Shown: piece after piece, positions 32,356 through 42,933 of the stretch | Position numbering within the stretch: position 1 is the first letter of the stretch | Layout of the letters: each line of letters begins with the position of its first letter | Assembly: GCA_029938115.1 (NCBI GenBank) | Contig: JAPYOP010000005.1 | Location: 4,623 to 68,622 of the forward strand | From: Colwellia sp. | GTDB lineage: Bacteria; Pseudomonadota; Gammaproteobacteria; Enterobacterales; Alteromonadaceae | Reading direction: 5' to 3' | DNA length: 64,000 bases | Translations under genes and position numbers: made by a program | Notes under the pieces: model-generated | Told to the model about the DNA's origin: nothing | Seen by the model: the letters and a program-made list of their open reading frames with translations, nothing else | The model's database searches: none

Positions 32356-32532
32356 ATACCCATTTGATTAAATTTCTTCCCAACTCGAGCAAGCTCCCGA
32401 AGGGCGAGTTTAAAAGGCTTATATGCTGCGTTATTGATTTTGATAAGGGAATAACCATTATCTTCAATCAATGCCTTGCCTCTAAGCCTTTTAATTCTCG
32501 CTGAGTGGGAAAGAACTTAATTAAATTGGTAT
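32356..32532. mobile_element. 177-bp MITE-like palindromic repeat, copy B
   Basis: Same length, termini and internal sequence as 16142-16318. Confidence 0.8.
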
Positions 32533-32595
32533 TATTGCTAAGGAGAAAACTTGGCATTACAATGTATTAATAATTTACCTTTTCAGATTGTTATT

Positions 32596-32955
32596 ATGTC
32601 TTCAGATTTCAGCTCAGCAAATAAAATGGGTTCAAGTGCCAACTATAAACAAAAAGAGCAGGGATATCGTGATCGTGCGTTAAAGTTATTCCCGTGGGTT
32701 TGTGGTCGCTGTGCCCGTGAATTTGTTTATTCAAATATTAAAGAATTGACAGTTCACCATATGGATCATGATCATACAAATAATCCTAATGATGGCAGTA
32801 ACTGGGAGTTACTCTGTATTTATTGTCATGATAACGAACACGCTAAATATACTGATCATGCGAACTATCAAACAGAAGTAAAAGCCGGTGATACCAATCA
32901 AGATAGCGCAACTTATAATCCTTTTGCCGATCTCAAGTCACTGTTGAAAAAGTAA
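32596..32955 (+). CDS. yajD: HNH endonuclease family protein, YajD-like
   Basis: CGRCAREF...LTVHHMDHDHTNNPNDGSNWELLCIYCHDNEH. Confidence 0.85.
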   Translation: MSSDFSSANKMGSSANYKQKEQGYRDRALKLFPWVCGRCAREFVYSNIKELTVHHMDHDHTNNPNDGSNWELLCIYCHDNEHAKYTDHANYQTEVKAGDTNQDSATYNPFADLKSLLKK

Positions 32956-33013
32956 CTGTTTGTATAAAAAGCGAATCAATCAAAGTTATCAAATGTTAAG
33001 GGGGACTCTCTAT

Positions 33014-34147
33014 ATGAAAAAAGCACTACTGCTAACTATTTTCATTATGTTTTCAGCAAAGTCATATGCACTTAATGTTATTTATCTAAGCCAAACAATT
33101 AATGTAACACCCTACTGGCACAAGGTTTATTCTATAACAGAAATGGCAGCTAAAAGCTTAGGTATAAATTTAACAATAACCGAGGGACTGGGCCATAGAA
33201 TTTATCAAATGGACCTTATCATTGATCTTAGTAAAATGGAAAAAAAGCCGGATTTAATCATTTTTCATGCATATCCGTTAACTTCCCTAAGAACTTTTAC
33301 TGTATTAGAAGACGCCAAAATTCCTTTTGTAACTATTTCAGATTTTGAAAATAACACGACACTCCCTATTGATAGGCAAGTTGATAAGCCCCAAGTAAAA
33401 TTTAAATTCTGGCTGGCTGAGCATGCTATTGATGATAACCATGGCGCTTATTTGTTAGCTAAAAACCTTATTAGACAAGCAGAAGAAAAGCTCATTGATC
33501 AAAATAATTTAGTTAATAAACCTAAACTTAAAATGTTAGCACTAAGTGGAGACTTTATTCATGAGTCAGTTGAACGCAGTAAAGGTGTTTTAAAAAGTGC
33601 GAAACAAAATGATAACGTAATTTTAGTGCAAGATATTAATGCTAATTGGGCGTTTGAGAATGCTAAGAATAAGTTTAAGGCTTTGTATTATAGGCATGAA
33701 GGTATTGATGTAGTATGGGCTAGCTCAGATCTTATGGCTTTAGGTGTATTAAAGGGAGCTACAGAGTTAGGTTTAACTCCAAACAAAGATATATTTATCG
33801 GTGGTTTTGACTGGGATAAAGAGGCCATAAAAAATATAGAACAGCAAAAGCTTAGTGCTTCAGCAGGAGGACAGTTTTATAATATTGCTTGGTTACTAGT
33901 AAGGGTATACGATCATTTTAATAACCAGTCTTCATTTTCTAAAAGTGCAGCTAAAGTTGCTACGGATTATACGATAATCGATCAAAATAACTTAGCTAAG
34001 TATGAAAAATTAATCGATGTAGATAAATTAGCTGAAATTGATTTTAGCTGTTTTAGCAAAGCTTATACCAAAGAATCCTCTTATGATTTCTCATTAGATA
34101 AATTGTTGAAGCAGGTAGAACAACCGAATCAGAAAAAGTGCATATAG
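33014..34147 (+). CDS. Periplasmic sugar-binding-protein-like protein, no neighbouring ABC transporter
   Basis: Signal peptide MKKALLLTIFIMFSAKSYA; periplasmic-binding fold pattern (VVWASSDLMALGVLKGATELGL...IFIGGFDWD). Confidence 0.75.
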   Translation: MKKALLLTIFIMFSAKSYALNVIYLSQTINVTPYWHKVYSITEMAAKSLGINLTITEGLGHRIYQMDLIIDLSKMEKKPDLIIFHAYPLTSLRTFTVLEDAKIPFVTISDFENNTTLPIDRQVDKPQVKFKFWLAEHAIDDNHGAYLLAKNLIRQAEEKLIDQNNLVNKPKLKMLALSGDFIHESVERSKGVLKSAKQNDNVILVQDINANWAFENAKNKFKALYYRHEGIDVVWASSDLMALGVLKGATELGLTPNKDIFIGGFDWDKEAIKNIEQQKLSASAGGQFYNIAWLLVRVYDHFNNQSSFSKSAAKVATDYTIIDQNNLAKYEKLIDVDKLAEIDFSCFSKAYTKESSYDFSLDKLLKQVEQPNQKKCI

Positions 34148-34154
34148 TGCTTAG

Positions 34155-34355
34155 TTATATAGCCGCTGATAAATAAGTCTGATAGTCATTAATACCAAAG
34201 AACCTAACTGATTTTTTTAGCGTGATTTTTTTGGCAATTAATAGCTCATCACAATATATTTTAACTATCTGCTTTTCACCATTAGAATCAGTGTTGTAGC
34301 AGTGGTTGTTATTGTTTCTGAGGTTGTCAAACTCAGACTTCATAATGAGCTTCAT
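34155..34355 (-). CDS. Hypothetical small protein
   Basis: 66-aa ORF, no recognised domain, weak RBS. Confidence 0.3.
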   Translation of the reverse strand: MKLIMKSEFDNLRNNNNHCYNTDSNGEKQIVKIYCDELLIAKKITLKKSVRFFGINDYQTYLSAAI

Positions 34356-34367
34356 TTAGTTACCGCA

Positions 34368-34604
34368 CTATAGGTTGCTAATATCTTTTTGAACCTGATA
34401 GCCTTCGTCAGTCACTATTTTTTCAAGCACTTGAACTCGTTCGTTTAATTTTTCAACTTGCAGCTTTAACTGTTCAGTTTGTTGATCTGATGTTTGATTG
34501 TGGTTTAAGGTTTTTGCCTTGAATTCCAAATGTCTTTTATACATTTCGTACATGATGCCAAAAACAACACAGACGATGACAACAACCATAGTAGTACCGC
34601 TCAT
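34368..34604 (-). CDS. PspB-like small membrane protein
   Basis: N-terminal TM then coiled coil LQVEKLNERVQVLEKIVTDEGYQVQKDI. Confidence 0.65.
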   Translation of the reverse strand: MSGTTMVVVIVCVVFGIMYEMYKRHLEFKAKTLNHNQTSDQQTEQLKLQVEKLNERVQVLEKIVTDEGYQVQKDISNL

Positions 34605-34628
34605 TACTTTACTCCTGTTAAAGTTATA

Positions 34629-35885
34629 TTAATTATTTTGCACTTGCTGTTTATTTTCATAGCGAAAGTATATTACATTTATAATGAACAAGGCGACTAT
34701 AAATGGAATACTGGTCAGCACTACCCAGTTCCATCCGCCGTTAAAGAGTATCCAGCCAGCCATTAAAGAAGCAAAGGCTTGGAAGCCAAATAAAACAAAG
34801 TCATTAGTGGCTTGTACTTTATGTCGTTCGCAAGCTTTATAGCTTCGGGGTAATAGTGATGTACCTGTTAAAAATAAAAAGTTCCAACCAATGCCCAACA
34901 AAATTAAAGCCCACCAATAATGCATTACCTCTTGTCCAGAAAAAGCGATTAAAGCTACGGCAATATAAATAATGCTGCCAAGTATTAACAAACCTTTTAG
35001 TGCTATTTTTTTCACTAACCAAGGGGTTAATAATGAAGGAATGTACATAGCAGCAATATGGCTCTGTATCACCCATTTAGTTTCAACTAAACTATGACCT
35101 TGCATATGATGCATGCTAAGTGGGGTTGCTGTCATTAAATAACTCATTAAAGCAAAACCTATAGTTGCTGTGCTAATAGCGATAATAAAAATAGGTTGTT
35201 TTACTATTGTCGATAGTGGTCTTGCGTCACCCTCGCTCGATAATACTCTGATTTCGGGCTCTTCAAAAAACACCATAATAACTGCAGCTAAGCCAATGAA
35301 AAAGGCTAATAAAATAAATGATCCAGCATAACCATGGGGTGAATAGAGCCAGTCTTTAGCTACTACGGCAATTTCAGGCCCTAAGAAGGCCGCGAATACA
35401 CCACTTAACATTAAAATAGCTAAAGTTTTAGGGATGTCATCTTCATTATTTGTACTTTCTATGGCGGCAAATCTAAGTTGTTGTATGAAAGCACCGCCTA
35501 GTCCAAATAAAAAACTTGCGAAAGTAAATAGCTCAAATGATGATAGTTGAATGGCTACAACAGCTAGTAGTGCTGCAACTAATAAGATAGTAAAACCTGC
35601 AAATACCGCAAACTTTCTACCCTTAGACTTTGCAATAATTGCCGCAGGTATAGAGCCCGCAGCCACGCCTAAAATCATCAAGCTAATAGGTAAGGTAGCT
35701 AGGGATGCGTTAGTGGCTAATTCACTGGCTAACAAACCGCCAATAAAAACAATAATAGGTGCCGAGCACATAACTAAAGGTTGTGCCATAAACAGCAGAC
35801 TAATGTTTCGTGGCAAACTAAATTTTTTTGTTAGAAAAATTGTTGAAAGTACAATGAGTCCCATGATGATTAAAATAATGGTCAT
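34629..35885 (-). CDS. MFS transporter
   Basis: About 12 hydrophobic segments; PAAIIAKSKGRKFAVF MFS loop-like motif. Confidence 0.85.
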   Translation of the reverse strand: MTIILIIMGLIVLSTIFLTKKFSLPRNISLLFMAQPLVMCSAPIIVFIGGLLASELATNASLATLPISLMILGVAAGSIPAAIIAKSKGRKFAVFAGFTILLVAALLAVVAIQLSSFELFTFASFLFGLGGAFIQQLRFAAIESTNNEDDIPKTLAILMLSGVFAAFLGPEIAVVAKDWLYSPHGYAGSFILLAFFIGLAAVIMVFFEEPEIRVLSSEGDARPLSTIVKQPIFIIAISTATIGFALMSYLMTATPLSMHHMQGHSLVETKWVIQSHIAAMYIPSLLTPWLVKKIALKGLLILGSIIYIAVALIAFSGQEVMHYWWALILLGIGWNFLFLTGTSLLPRSYKACERHKVQATNDFVLFGFQAFASLMAGWILFNGGWNWVVLTSIPFIVALFIINVIYFRYENKQQVQNN

Positions 35886-35887
35886 AA

Positions 35888-36670
35888 TTATCCCGACGCC
35901 ATTGCCAAAATAGCTTTAATATCAAGCTCTCCCTGATACTTAACTAACGCTACTTGTTGTTGCATTCTTGCTAATACTGCCATGCGATCCGATAACTCAT
36001 TACCTTCAATATTTGCGTGACCTTTTACATGGCTGATCACTAACTGCTTTTTAATTTCTTGATAAAGAGTAAAGCACTCTTTGATCAAGTTTAAGTTTTT
36101 TATTTCTTCACCTTTACCGCGTGTCCAACCTTTTGCTTGCCATCCTTTTGCCCATTTTGTAATGCAATCTATTGAATATTTTGAATCAGATAGAATTTGA
36201 ACTTGTTCAACTTTAGGTAAGTATTGTTTAGCAAGTTTGAATGCATACAATAAGCCATTCAACTCAGCAGTATTGTTGGTTCCGTTGGATTGATATAAAC
36301 CATAATACAGTGAAGTGATTTTACCTTGGTGATAAAGCGCTAAGCCCGTACCTGATTTACCTGGGTTTGGCGAGCAAGCACCATCACAATATATTTGAAT
36401 TTCAGCGGTGACTTTATGGGGAGTTTTGCTTTCGCTACTTTTTGGTGATTTTTTAGTGGCAGCAGTAGTAGAACTGCCGGTATTTGATAAAGAGCGCTTC
36501 ATCAAAGCTTTGGTATAAGTTGATGCAAAAGCGGCTTCAGCCTCTGCTTTTGAAGGGAAGCCCATAAATTGGGCATCAGAGCGACCATGAGTATTGCATT
36601 GAACTTCGGCCCAAGTCGAAAATACGCCCGTTTTAGCGCCTTTCCAAACCACGTAGAATTTTTTACTCAT
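35888..36670 (-). CDS. Ribonuclease HI with N-terminal viroplasmin/hybrid-binding domain
   Basis: FYVVWKGAKTGVFSTWAEVQ...GFPSKAEAEAAF followed by RNase H IYCDGACSPNPG, NNTAEL, SDSKY. Confidence 0.92.
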   Translation of the reverse strand: MSKKFYVVWKGAKTGVFSTWAEVQCNTHGRSDAQFMGFPSKAEAEAAFASTYTKALMKRSLSNTGSSTTAATKKSPKSSESKTPHKVTAEIQIYCDGACSPNPGKSGTGLALYHQGKITSLYYGLYQSNGTNNTAELNGLLYAFKLAKQYLPKVEQVQILSDSKYSIDCITKWAKGWQAKGWTRGKGEEIKNLNLIKECFTLYQEIKKQLVISHVKGHANIEGNELSDRMAVLARMQQQVALVKYQGELDIKAILAMASG

Positions 36671-36741
36671 ATATATAATTTTCTTTATTTTTATTGGTAG
36701 TAATGATTACTATTATCAATAAAAAATTCTGTTTTAGCCAG

Positions 36742-36773
36742 AAAAAAAGAGCTATTACAGTAGCTCTTTTTTT
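36742..36773. terminator. Bidirectional terminator-like hairpin
   Basis: aaaaaaagagctattacagtagctcttttttt. Confidence 0.75.
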
Positions 36774-36899
36774 GATTGAAACTTATTTTTTTAGATTTAA
36801 GCTATTTGAAGTAAGATCGAGGTAAAAAACGGAACATATAAGCATACTTGAGTATTTTTTAACAATGACCTTGCAATAAATAGCGACAAGCTGAATAAA

Positions 36900-38420
36900 T
36901 TAGAAGAATCCTAATGGATTAACATCATAACTGACTAATAAGTTTTTGGTTTGTTGATAATGTTCTAACGCCATTTTATGAGTTTCACGGCCAACGCCTG
37001 ATTTCTTATAACCGCCAAATGCAGCATGAGCAGGGTACATGTGATAGCAATTTGTCCATACTCGACCCGCTTGGATTTTTCGACCCATTCTATAAGCAAG
37101 ATTTGTATCTCGTGTCCATACACCAGCACCTAAACCAAATTCAGAGTCATTAGCAATGGCAAGCGCTTCCGCTTCGTCTTTAAAGGTCGTTAATGATATT
37201 ACCGGACCAAAAATTTCTTCTTGGAAGATACGCATATCATTAGTGCCTTTTAACAATGTAGGTTGGATATAATAGCCCTCGCTAATATCACCAGACACTT
37301 GCTCAACTCCGCCGCCCATTAATACTTCAGCGCCTTCTTTTTTGCCTATATCAATGTAGGATAAAATTTTGTCGTATTGTTCTTGAGATGCCTGTGCGCC
37401 GACCATAGTTTCAGTATCTAGCGGATCACCTCGTTTAATCGCTTTTGTGCGCTCTATCACCATTTCTATAAATTTAGGGTAGGCATTTTCTTGCACTAAT
37501 AACCTTGAAGGACAAGTACAGACCTCTCCTTGGTTGAAATAAGCTAACACCGCACCTTCTATACATTTACTTAAATAGGCATCTTCGTGATCAATGACAT
37601 CATTAAAGAAAATATTTGGTGATTTTCCCCCTAACTCGACAGTTGATGGAATAATATTTACAGCCGCACATTTGAGGATCTGCGAGCCGACAGGGGTTGA
37701 ACCAGTAAAGGCAATTTTGGCAATACGTTTGCTGCTTGCTAATGCTTGACCCGCTTCCTTACCATAGCCATTAACAATATTTAGAACACCGACCGGTAAC
37801 AAGTCTTCAATTAATTCCATCAATACTAAAATTGAGGCAGGCGTTTGTTCAGCAGGTTTTAAAATAACACAATTACCTGCGGCTAATGCTGGCGCTAATT
37901 TCCAAGCGGCCATTAGAATAGGAAAATTCCATGGAATGATTTGTCCCACCACGCCAAGTGGTTCATGAAAGTGATAAGACACTGTGTTGTCGTCTATTTC
38001 ACCAATAGAGCCTTCTTGGGCACGTAAACAACCAGCGAAGTAACGGAAATGATCAACGGCTAATGGAATATCTGCGGCTAAAGTTTCACGTACGGCTTTA
38101 CCATTATCCCATGTTTCAGCAATGGCGAGCATTTCAATATTTTGTTCAATTTTGTCGGCAATTTTTAATAACGTATTTGAGCGATCAGTGACTGACGTTG
38201 TACCCCAAGCATCTTTTGCCTTGTGCGCCGCATCAAGGGCTAGCTCTATATCAGCAGAATCTGAGCGGGGTATTTGGCAAAATACTTTGCCATTTACGGG
38301 GCTAATATTGTCGAAGTAGTTACCATTTGTAGGCTCAACCCATTGGCCACCAATAAAGTTTTGATAGCGAGGTTTAAAGCTCATAACCGAATTTTCTGTG
38401 CCTGGCGCTGCATAAATCAT
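36900..38420 (-). CDS. NAD-dependent aldehyde dehydrogenase
   Basis: [24 protein letters not shown] catalytic Cys; 506 aa. Confidence 0.94.
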   Translation of the reverse strand: MIYAAPGTENSVMSFKPRYQNFIGGQWVEPTNGNYFDNISPVNGKVFCQIPRSDSADIELALDAAHKAKDAWGTTSVTDRSNTLLKIADKIEQNIEMLAIAETWDNGKAVRETLAADIPLAVDHFRYFAGCLRAQEGSIGEIDDNTVSYHFHEPLGVVGQIIPWNFPILMAAWKLAPALAAGNCVILKPAEQTPASILVLMELIEDLLPVGVLNIVNGYGKEAGQALASSKRIAKIAFTGSTPVGSQILKCAAVNIIPSTVELGGKSPNIFFNDVIDHEDAYLSKCIEGAVLAYFNQGEVCTCPSRLLVQENAYPKFIEMVIERTKAIKRGDPLDTETMVGAQASQEQYDKILSYIDIGKKEGAEVLMGGGVEQVSGDISEGYYIQPTLLKGTNDMRIFQEEIFGPVISLTTFKDEAEALAIANDSEFGLGAGVWTRDTNLAYRMGRKIQAGRVWTNCYHMYPAHAAFGGYKKSGVGRETHKMALEHYQQTKNLLVSYDVNPLGFF

Positions 38421-38618
38421 AATAATTCCTTCTCTTAAAAAATATTTTAGTTGTTTTATTTATCTACTAGATTTACTTTAGTTATTAAGGTGTAGTTTAA
38501 CTATGCTAAAAATTCAAAAAACTTATCTGACAGTTCATATATCTAATTAAAAGTGATAAAAAATGCTTAGAAAAATGAATTGTCGAAAACATATTGAGAA
38601 AAATAATAACCTGTAGCT

Positions 38619-39530
38619 ATGATTTCACAGCACATAGACAATAAAAGAAGCTCACCTAAGGTGCTTGTTGAAAACAAGGTTACTTTTACGGGGCCTGATT
38701 CTGAGCTTAGTATTTATGATACCTATGAGCAGGCAGAGCGGGTGCAGCTAAAATCTGATCAACTATTGTTTTGCGCTATGGTTACAGGTAAAAAAGTGAT
38801 GCATAGCAATGACGATCATTTTAATAGTGAGTTTTTACCGCATGAATCCTTCGTTATGGCGCCAAATAGTGTGGTAGAAATTGATTTTCCAACAGCACAG
38901 TTAGTAAAACCAACAACTTGTTTGGCAATCGAAATTTCAACGGACAGGATTAATCAAGTCGCGGCAAGTTTGAATGAAAACTCCCCGATAGATCAAACCT
39001 TTGGACATTGGCACTACAATAGTCAATTAGTTCATACCCATCATAATAGCCAAACTCAGGGCTTGTTAAATAGAATAGTACAAATGTATGGCGAAAATCA
39101 TCAAGACAGAAGTGCGATGATATCTTTAGCTGTTTCCGAATTAACTATTCGGTTATTACGCCACCAAACTCGCGACTTTATGTTGTCATTTTGTCAGGAA
39201 CAACCTGATAATAATGGTTTAACTGCTGCTGTGACTTATATTGAAGAGAATTTAGCTGACAGCTTGGATATTGATAGCTTAGCGCGTATTGCCTGTATGG
39301 GAAGAACTAAGTTTTTTAATGAGTTTCGTATTAATTTTGGCTGTAGTCCTGTTGCGTTTCAACAGCAATTACGCTTAAAGAAAGCGGCATTATTGATAGC
39401 TCAGGGTCAACAAATCACTTTGACTTGTTTTGATTTAGGATTTAATAATGCCAGTCATTTTAGTCGATGCTTTAAGCAATTCTATGGCTTAACACCCCGG
39501 CAATATAAGTTAAGGCATTTAGTTAACTAA
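38619..39530 (+). CDS. AraC-family transcriptional regulator
   Basis: C-terminal AraC HTH: LARIACMGRTKFFNEFRINFGCSPVAFQQQLRLKKAALLI...GFNNASHFSRCFKQFYGLTPRQYK. Confidence 0.92.
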   Translation: MISQHIDNKRSSPKVLVENKVTFTGPDSELSIYDTYEQAERVQLKSDQLLFCAMVTGKKVMHSNDDHFNSEFLPHESFVMAPNSVVEIDFPTAQLVKPTTCLAIEISTDRINQVAASLNENSPIDQTFGHWHYNSQLVHTHHNSQTQGLLNRIVQMYGENHQDRSAMISLAVSELTIRLLRHQTRDFMLSFCQEQPDNNGLTAAVTYIEENLADSLDIDSLARIACMGRTKFFNEFRINFGCSPVAFQQQLRLKKAALLIAQGQQITLTCFDLGFNNASHFSRCFKQFYGLTPRQYKLRHLVN

Positions 39531-39817
39531 ATTTTTAAGGATAATTCCGCTTGGTAGCGACGGTTTTTTTTCAGGCGAGATTCAATATAGCGTCCACGTT
39601 CCTGTTGACTTAAACGACGATCACTACCGTCTCGACGATCATCTTCTTCATTTGTTGTGTTAAAAGTGTCTCGCAATTCTTCAGATACTAGATCTGAATT
39701 TTGGTCACTATCCAACAACATTGTTTGTCGGTATTTGTTTTTTTGGTTTTTATCTTTAGCCAAATGCTTTGCTTGTGCGATATGAGTGGCATAGGATAAT
39801 TCATTTATATACTTCAT
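39527..39817 (-). CDS. Conserved-looking hypothetical protein, charged
   Basis: MKYINELSYATH...DDRRDGSDRRLSQQERGRYIESRLKKNRR. Confidence 0.5.
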   Translation of the reverse strand: MKYINELSYATHIAQAKHLAKDKNQKNKYRQTMLLDSDQNSDLVSEELRDTFNTTNEEDDRRDGSDRRLSQQERGRYIESRLKKNRRYQAELSLKI

Positions 39818-40044
39818 GGATTTACATAAATACACAAGTCAGTAATACCACATTAGGCATAACGTTATAAGCTTGGGTATATTTTTCCTTATTTTTTTTA
39901 TAGTTGGTTAATTAATCGGCACAGAGTTCGAAAAGTTTAATTTTTATACAAAATAGTTGGTTTTAGTTTGTTAATACCCTTTTTACCCAAGATAAAGCTT
40001 GCTAAAATTCACCTCTCAATTTTGTTAACCCCCTAGGACTTTTC

Positions 40045-40977
40045 ATGGCAATTAACTGGTTTCCCGGTCATATGCACAAAGCACAAAAAGAAATAAAAGA
40101 AATTTTGCCACAAATTGATGTGGTAATAGAAGTGTGTGACGCCCGTTTACCATTTAGTAGTGAGAACCCGATGATCACCGAAATAAGAGGTGACAAACCG
40201 CTTATTAAAATTTTGAATAAAAGTGATTTAGCTGATGCGAGTAAAACGAAAGTGTGGCTCGATTATTTAGAGTCACAGCACAACGTAAAAGCCATCGCCT
40301 TAACCACAGAAAATTCAGCAACGGCGAAAACACTTCCTGCTTTGATTAAAAAACTAGTGCCCAATAAAGATGAAGAGGGTAAACAAATTAATGCCATGAT
40401 CATGGGGATCCCCAATGTAGGGAAGTCAACATTGATAAATACCTTAGTGGGGAAAGCTAAAGCTAAAGTAGGTAACGAGCCTGCGGTAACTAAAGGTCAG
40501 CAGAGAATTCGTCTAGAAGAGGGGGTGTACCTTTTTGATACGCCGGGCATGTTATGGCCAAAAATAGCTAATCAAAATAGTGGTTATCGCTTAGCTGTTT
40601 CGGGAGCCGTAAAAGATACCGCATTTGACCATGATGACATTGCTTATTTTGCTGCTGAATACTTACTTAAAAATTATCCAGAGCGAGTCGTTGAACGTTA
40701 CAAACTAGACGAAATACCTGCACATGAAGAAGACTTAATTGAAGCGATAGGCCGAAAACGTAGTTGTGTCCGAAGTGGTGGCCGCATTGATATGCATAAA
40801 GCTTCGGTAATATTAATTAATGAGATCAGAGATAAAACTTTAGGCGCTATCACTTTTGAAATGCCTGATATCATTGATGAAGAGAATGCTTATTTCGTCG
40901 AAGAAGAAGCGAAGAAAGTCGCCGCTCGTGAAGCTAAGAAGTTAGCGCGTGGCCGTGGCAGAAAGAATAAAAGATAA
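40045..40977 (+). CDS. Ribosome biogenesis GTPase, YlqF/RbgA-type
   Basis: WFPGHMHKAQKEI; circularly permuted NKSD then GIPNVGKST then DTPG. Confidence 0.93.
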   Translation: MAINWFPGHMHKAQKEIKEILPQIDVVIEVCDARLPFSSENPMITEIRGDKPLIKILNKSDLADASKTKVWLDYLESQHNVKAIALTTENSATAKTLPALIKKLVPNKDEEGKQINAMIMGIPNVGKSTLINTLVGKAKAKVGNEPAVTKGQQRIRLEEGVYLFDTPGMLWPKIANQNSGYRLAVSGAVKDTAFDHDDIAYFAAEYLLKNYPERVVERYKLDEIPAHEEDLIEAIGRKRSCVRSGGRIDMHKASVILINEIRDKTLGAITFEMPDIIDEENAYFVEEEAKKVAAREAKKLARGRGRKNKR

Positions 40978-40989
40978 TAGGGAAGTCTC

Positions 40990-41436
40990 ATGTCTGACAA
41001 AATAACTATATCAGCGCAATTTAGTTTGCACCCACAACTAGCCAATGACTGTTTTGAGTTAGCTGAATTACCTTTGTGCAAATTATTACTATGCAACGAC
41101 ACGGCTTATCCGTGGTTTATTCTCGTGCCTAAAGTAAATGATATTGCCGAGATATACCAATTAGACTGGCAACAACAGCAACAATTACAAAATGAATCAA
41201 GCTTGTTAAGTGAATTGCTTATGCAAATATTCGAGGGTGATAAAATGAATGTAGCGGCTCTGGGTAATGTGGTCGAACAATTACATGTGCACCATGTTGT
41301 GCGCTATAAAAGTGATGTTTGTTGGCCTAAGCCTATTTGGGGGCAACAACCGTTAACCCCATACTCTGATGATGAATTAGTGAATTTAAAAGAAAAATTA
41401 TTGCCGAAACTCTCAACTATTTTAACCTCTCTATAA
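40990..41436 (+). CDS. HIT-domain protein
   Basis: VEQLHVHHVVRYKSD histidine-triad motif. Confidence 0.9.
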   Translation: MSDKITISAQFSLHPQLANDCFELAELPLCKLLLCNDTAYPWFILVPKVNDIAEIYQLDWQQQQQLQNESSLLSELLMQIFEGDKMNVAALGNVVEQLHVHHVVRYKSDVCWPKPIWGQQPLTPYSDDELVNLKEKLLPKLSTILTSL

Positions 41437-41465
41437 ATTCACTTTATTATCATTATCGCTAATGT

Positions 41466-42704
41466 TTAGGCGGCACTAGCGGTATTTTTTACTTCATGTA
41501 TTGATATTTTTGCAAGCGCTTGACGTAAATCGGCAATAATATCATCAACATTTTCCAAACCTACCGATATCCTGATTAGTGAATCAGTAATGCCTGCTTC
41601 TGCTCGCTCTTCTGGCTCATAAGGAGAATGTGTCATTGATGCAGGATGCTGAATTAATGACTCAGCATCGCCTAAGCTCACAGCAATAGAAAATAATTGC
41701 ATATTATTAATAAAATCAGCGCCGCCTGCTAAATCAGTGTTTAATTCAAATGCGATCACACCACCAGCAGCTTTCATTTGTTTACCGATAAACTTGTTAC
41801 CAGGATGAGATTTTAAACCGGGATAATAAACTTGGCCAACGGCCTGGTGTTGCTCTAAAAATTCAGCAACGCTTTGTGCATTATTACAATGGCGTTCCAT
41901 TCTAATTGGCAGTGTTTTTATACCGCGCATAATTAACCAAGCATCGTGTGGACTCATGGTTGCGCCAATATCTTTTAAGGTAGTTAGCTTAATGTCAGTT
42001 ATCATTTCATTAGTGCCGCAAACGATGCCAGCAACAACATCACCATGACCATTTAAGTATTTAGTCGCACTATGAATGACAATGTCAGCGCCAAATTTTG
42101 CAGGTTGTTGTAAAACAGGCGTCAAGAAAGTGTTATCAACAATAGACAGTAATTGATGCTTTTTAGCTATCGCACAAATTTTTTCTAGATCAAGTACAAC
42201 TAAGTTCGGATTGATTGGTGTTTCTAAAAAAACCAGCTTGGTGTTTTCTTGAACGGCAGCGTTAATATTCTCAGGCTCTGTCATATCAACAAAAGTTACG
42301 TCGATGCCAAATTTTTTCAGCATATGATTCATTAAAGCAAATGAACAACCATAAACAGCCTTAGAAGATATCATGTGATCGCCAGCTTGCAAATTAGTTA
42401 ATAAAGCGGCTGAAACAGCAGCCATACCAGTAGCGGTTGCCGCAGCATCTTCCATGCCTTCCATTGCCGCAACCCGCATTTCTAGTTGGCGAGTGGTTGG
42501 ATTACCTAAACGTGTATAAATAAAGCCTTCACTTTCACCCGAAAAACGCTCAGCACCCTGTTGAGCACTGTCGAAAATGAATGTTGATGTTTGATAAAGT
42601 GGTGTTGCTAACGAGCCAAACTGCTCATCGTTAATACGTCCTGCATGAATGGCTTGTGTTTCTATCGACTGGCTATTGAAGTGGCTTTTGTTATTTTTGG
42701 TCAT
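41466..42704 (-). CDS. PLP-dependent trans-sulfuration enzyme, likely methionine gamma-lyase
   Basis: SATKYLNGHGDVVAG PLP lysine; TRLGNPT; overall MGL-like. Confidence 0.8.
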   Translation of the reverse strand: MTKNNKSHFNSQSIETQAIHAGRINDEQFGSLATPLYQTSTFIFDSAQQGAERFSGESEGFIYTRLGNPTTRQLEMRVAAMEGMEDAAATATGMAAVSAALLTNLQAGDHMISSKAVYGCSFALMNHMLKKFGIDVTFVDMTEPENINAAVQENTKLVFLETPINPNLVVLDLEKICAIAKKHQLLSIVDNTFLTPVLQQPAKFGADIVIHSATKYLNGHGDVVAGIVCGTNEMITDIKLTTLKDIGATMSPHDAWLIMRGIKTLPIRMERHCNNAQSVAEFLEQHQAVGQVYYPGLKSHPGNKFIGKQMKAAGGVIAFELNTDLAGGADFINNMQLFSIAVSLGDAESLIQHPASMTHSPYEPEERAEAGITDSLIRISVGLENVDDIIADLRQALAKISIHEVKNTASAA

Positions 42705-42830
42705 ACTTCTCTCAAGTGACTTAATGAATTTACATGAACTTAATATTCTTTATAGCAATTTAGTTGCCATTGTTTTATTTTCCTTTTATATCAATAATTT
42801 AGGCTGTTGTTGGTACGTCGCTATAATTGT

Positions 42831-42850
42831 TTGTAATTTTTTTATTACAA
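42831..42850. promoter_or_regulatory. TyrR-box-like palindrome 1
   Basis: TTGTAAT-TTTTTT-ATTACAA, spacing as in TGTAAA-N6-TTTACA. Confidence 0.55.
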
Positions 42851-42933
42851 ATAAAGGGAGAGACTGTGCTGATTTCAAACTTTATCAGCCATGAAAAGCT
42901 TATTTGTCGTGTTATAAGGCTACTTTATGTTAA

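Noticed and set aside
32301-32504. 67-aa plus-strand ORF
   Set aside because: Overlaps a terminator and the 177-bp repeat; not a plausible protein
29670-34604. Candidate defence island (HNH nuclease plus small membrane proteins)
   Set aside because: The HNH gene looks like housekeeping YajD; no other defence-type genes nearby
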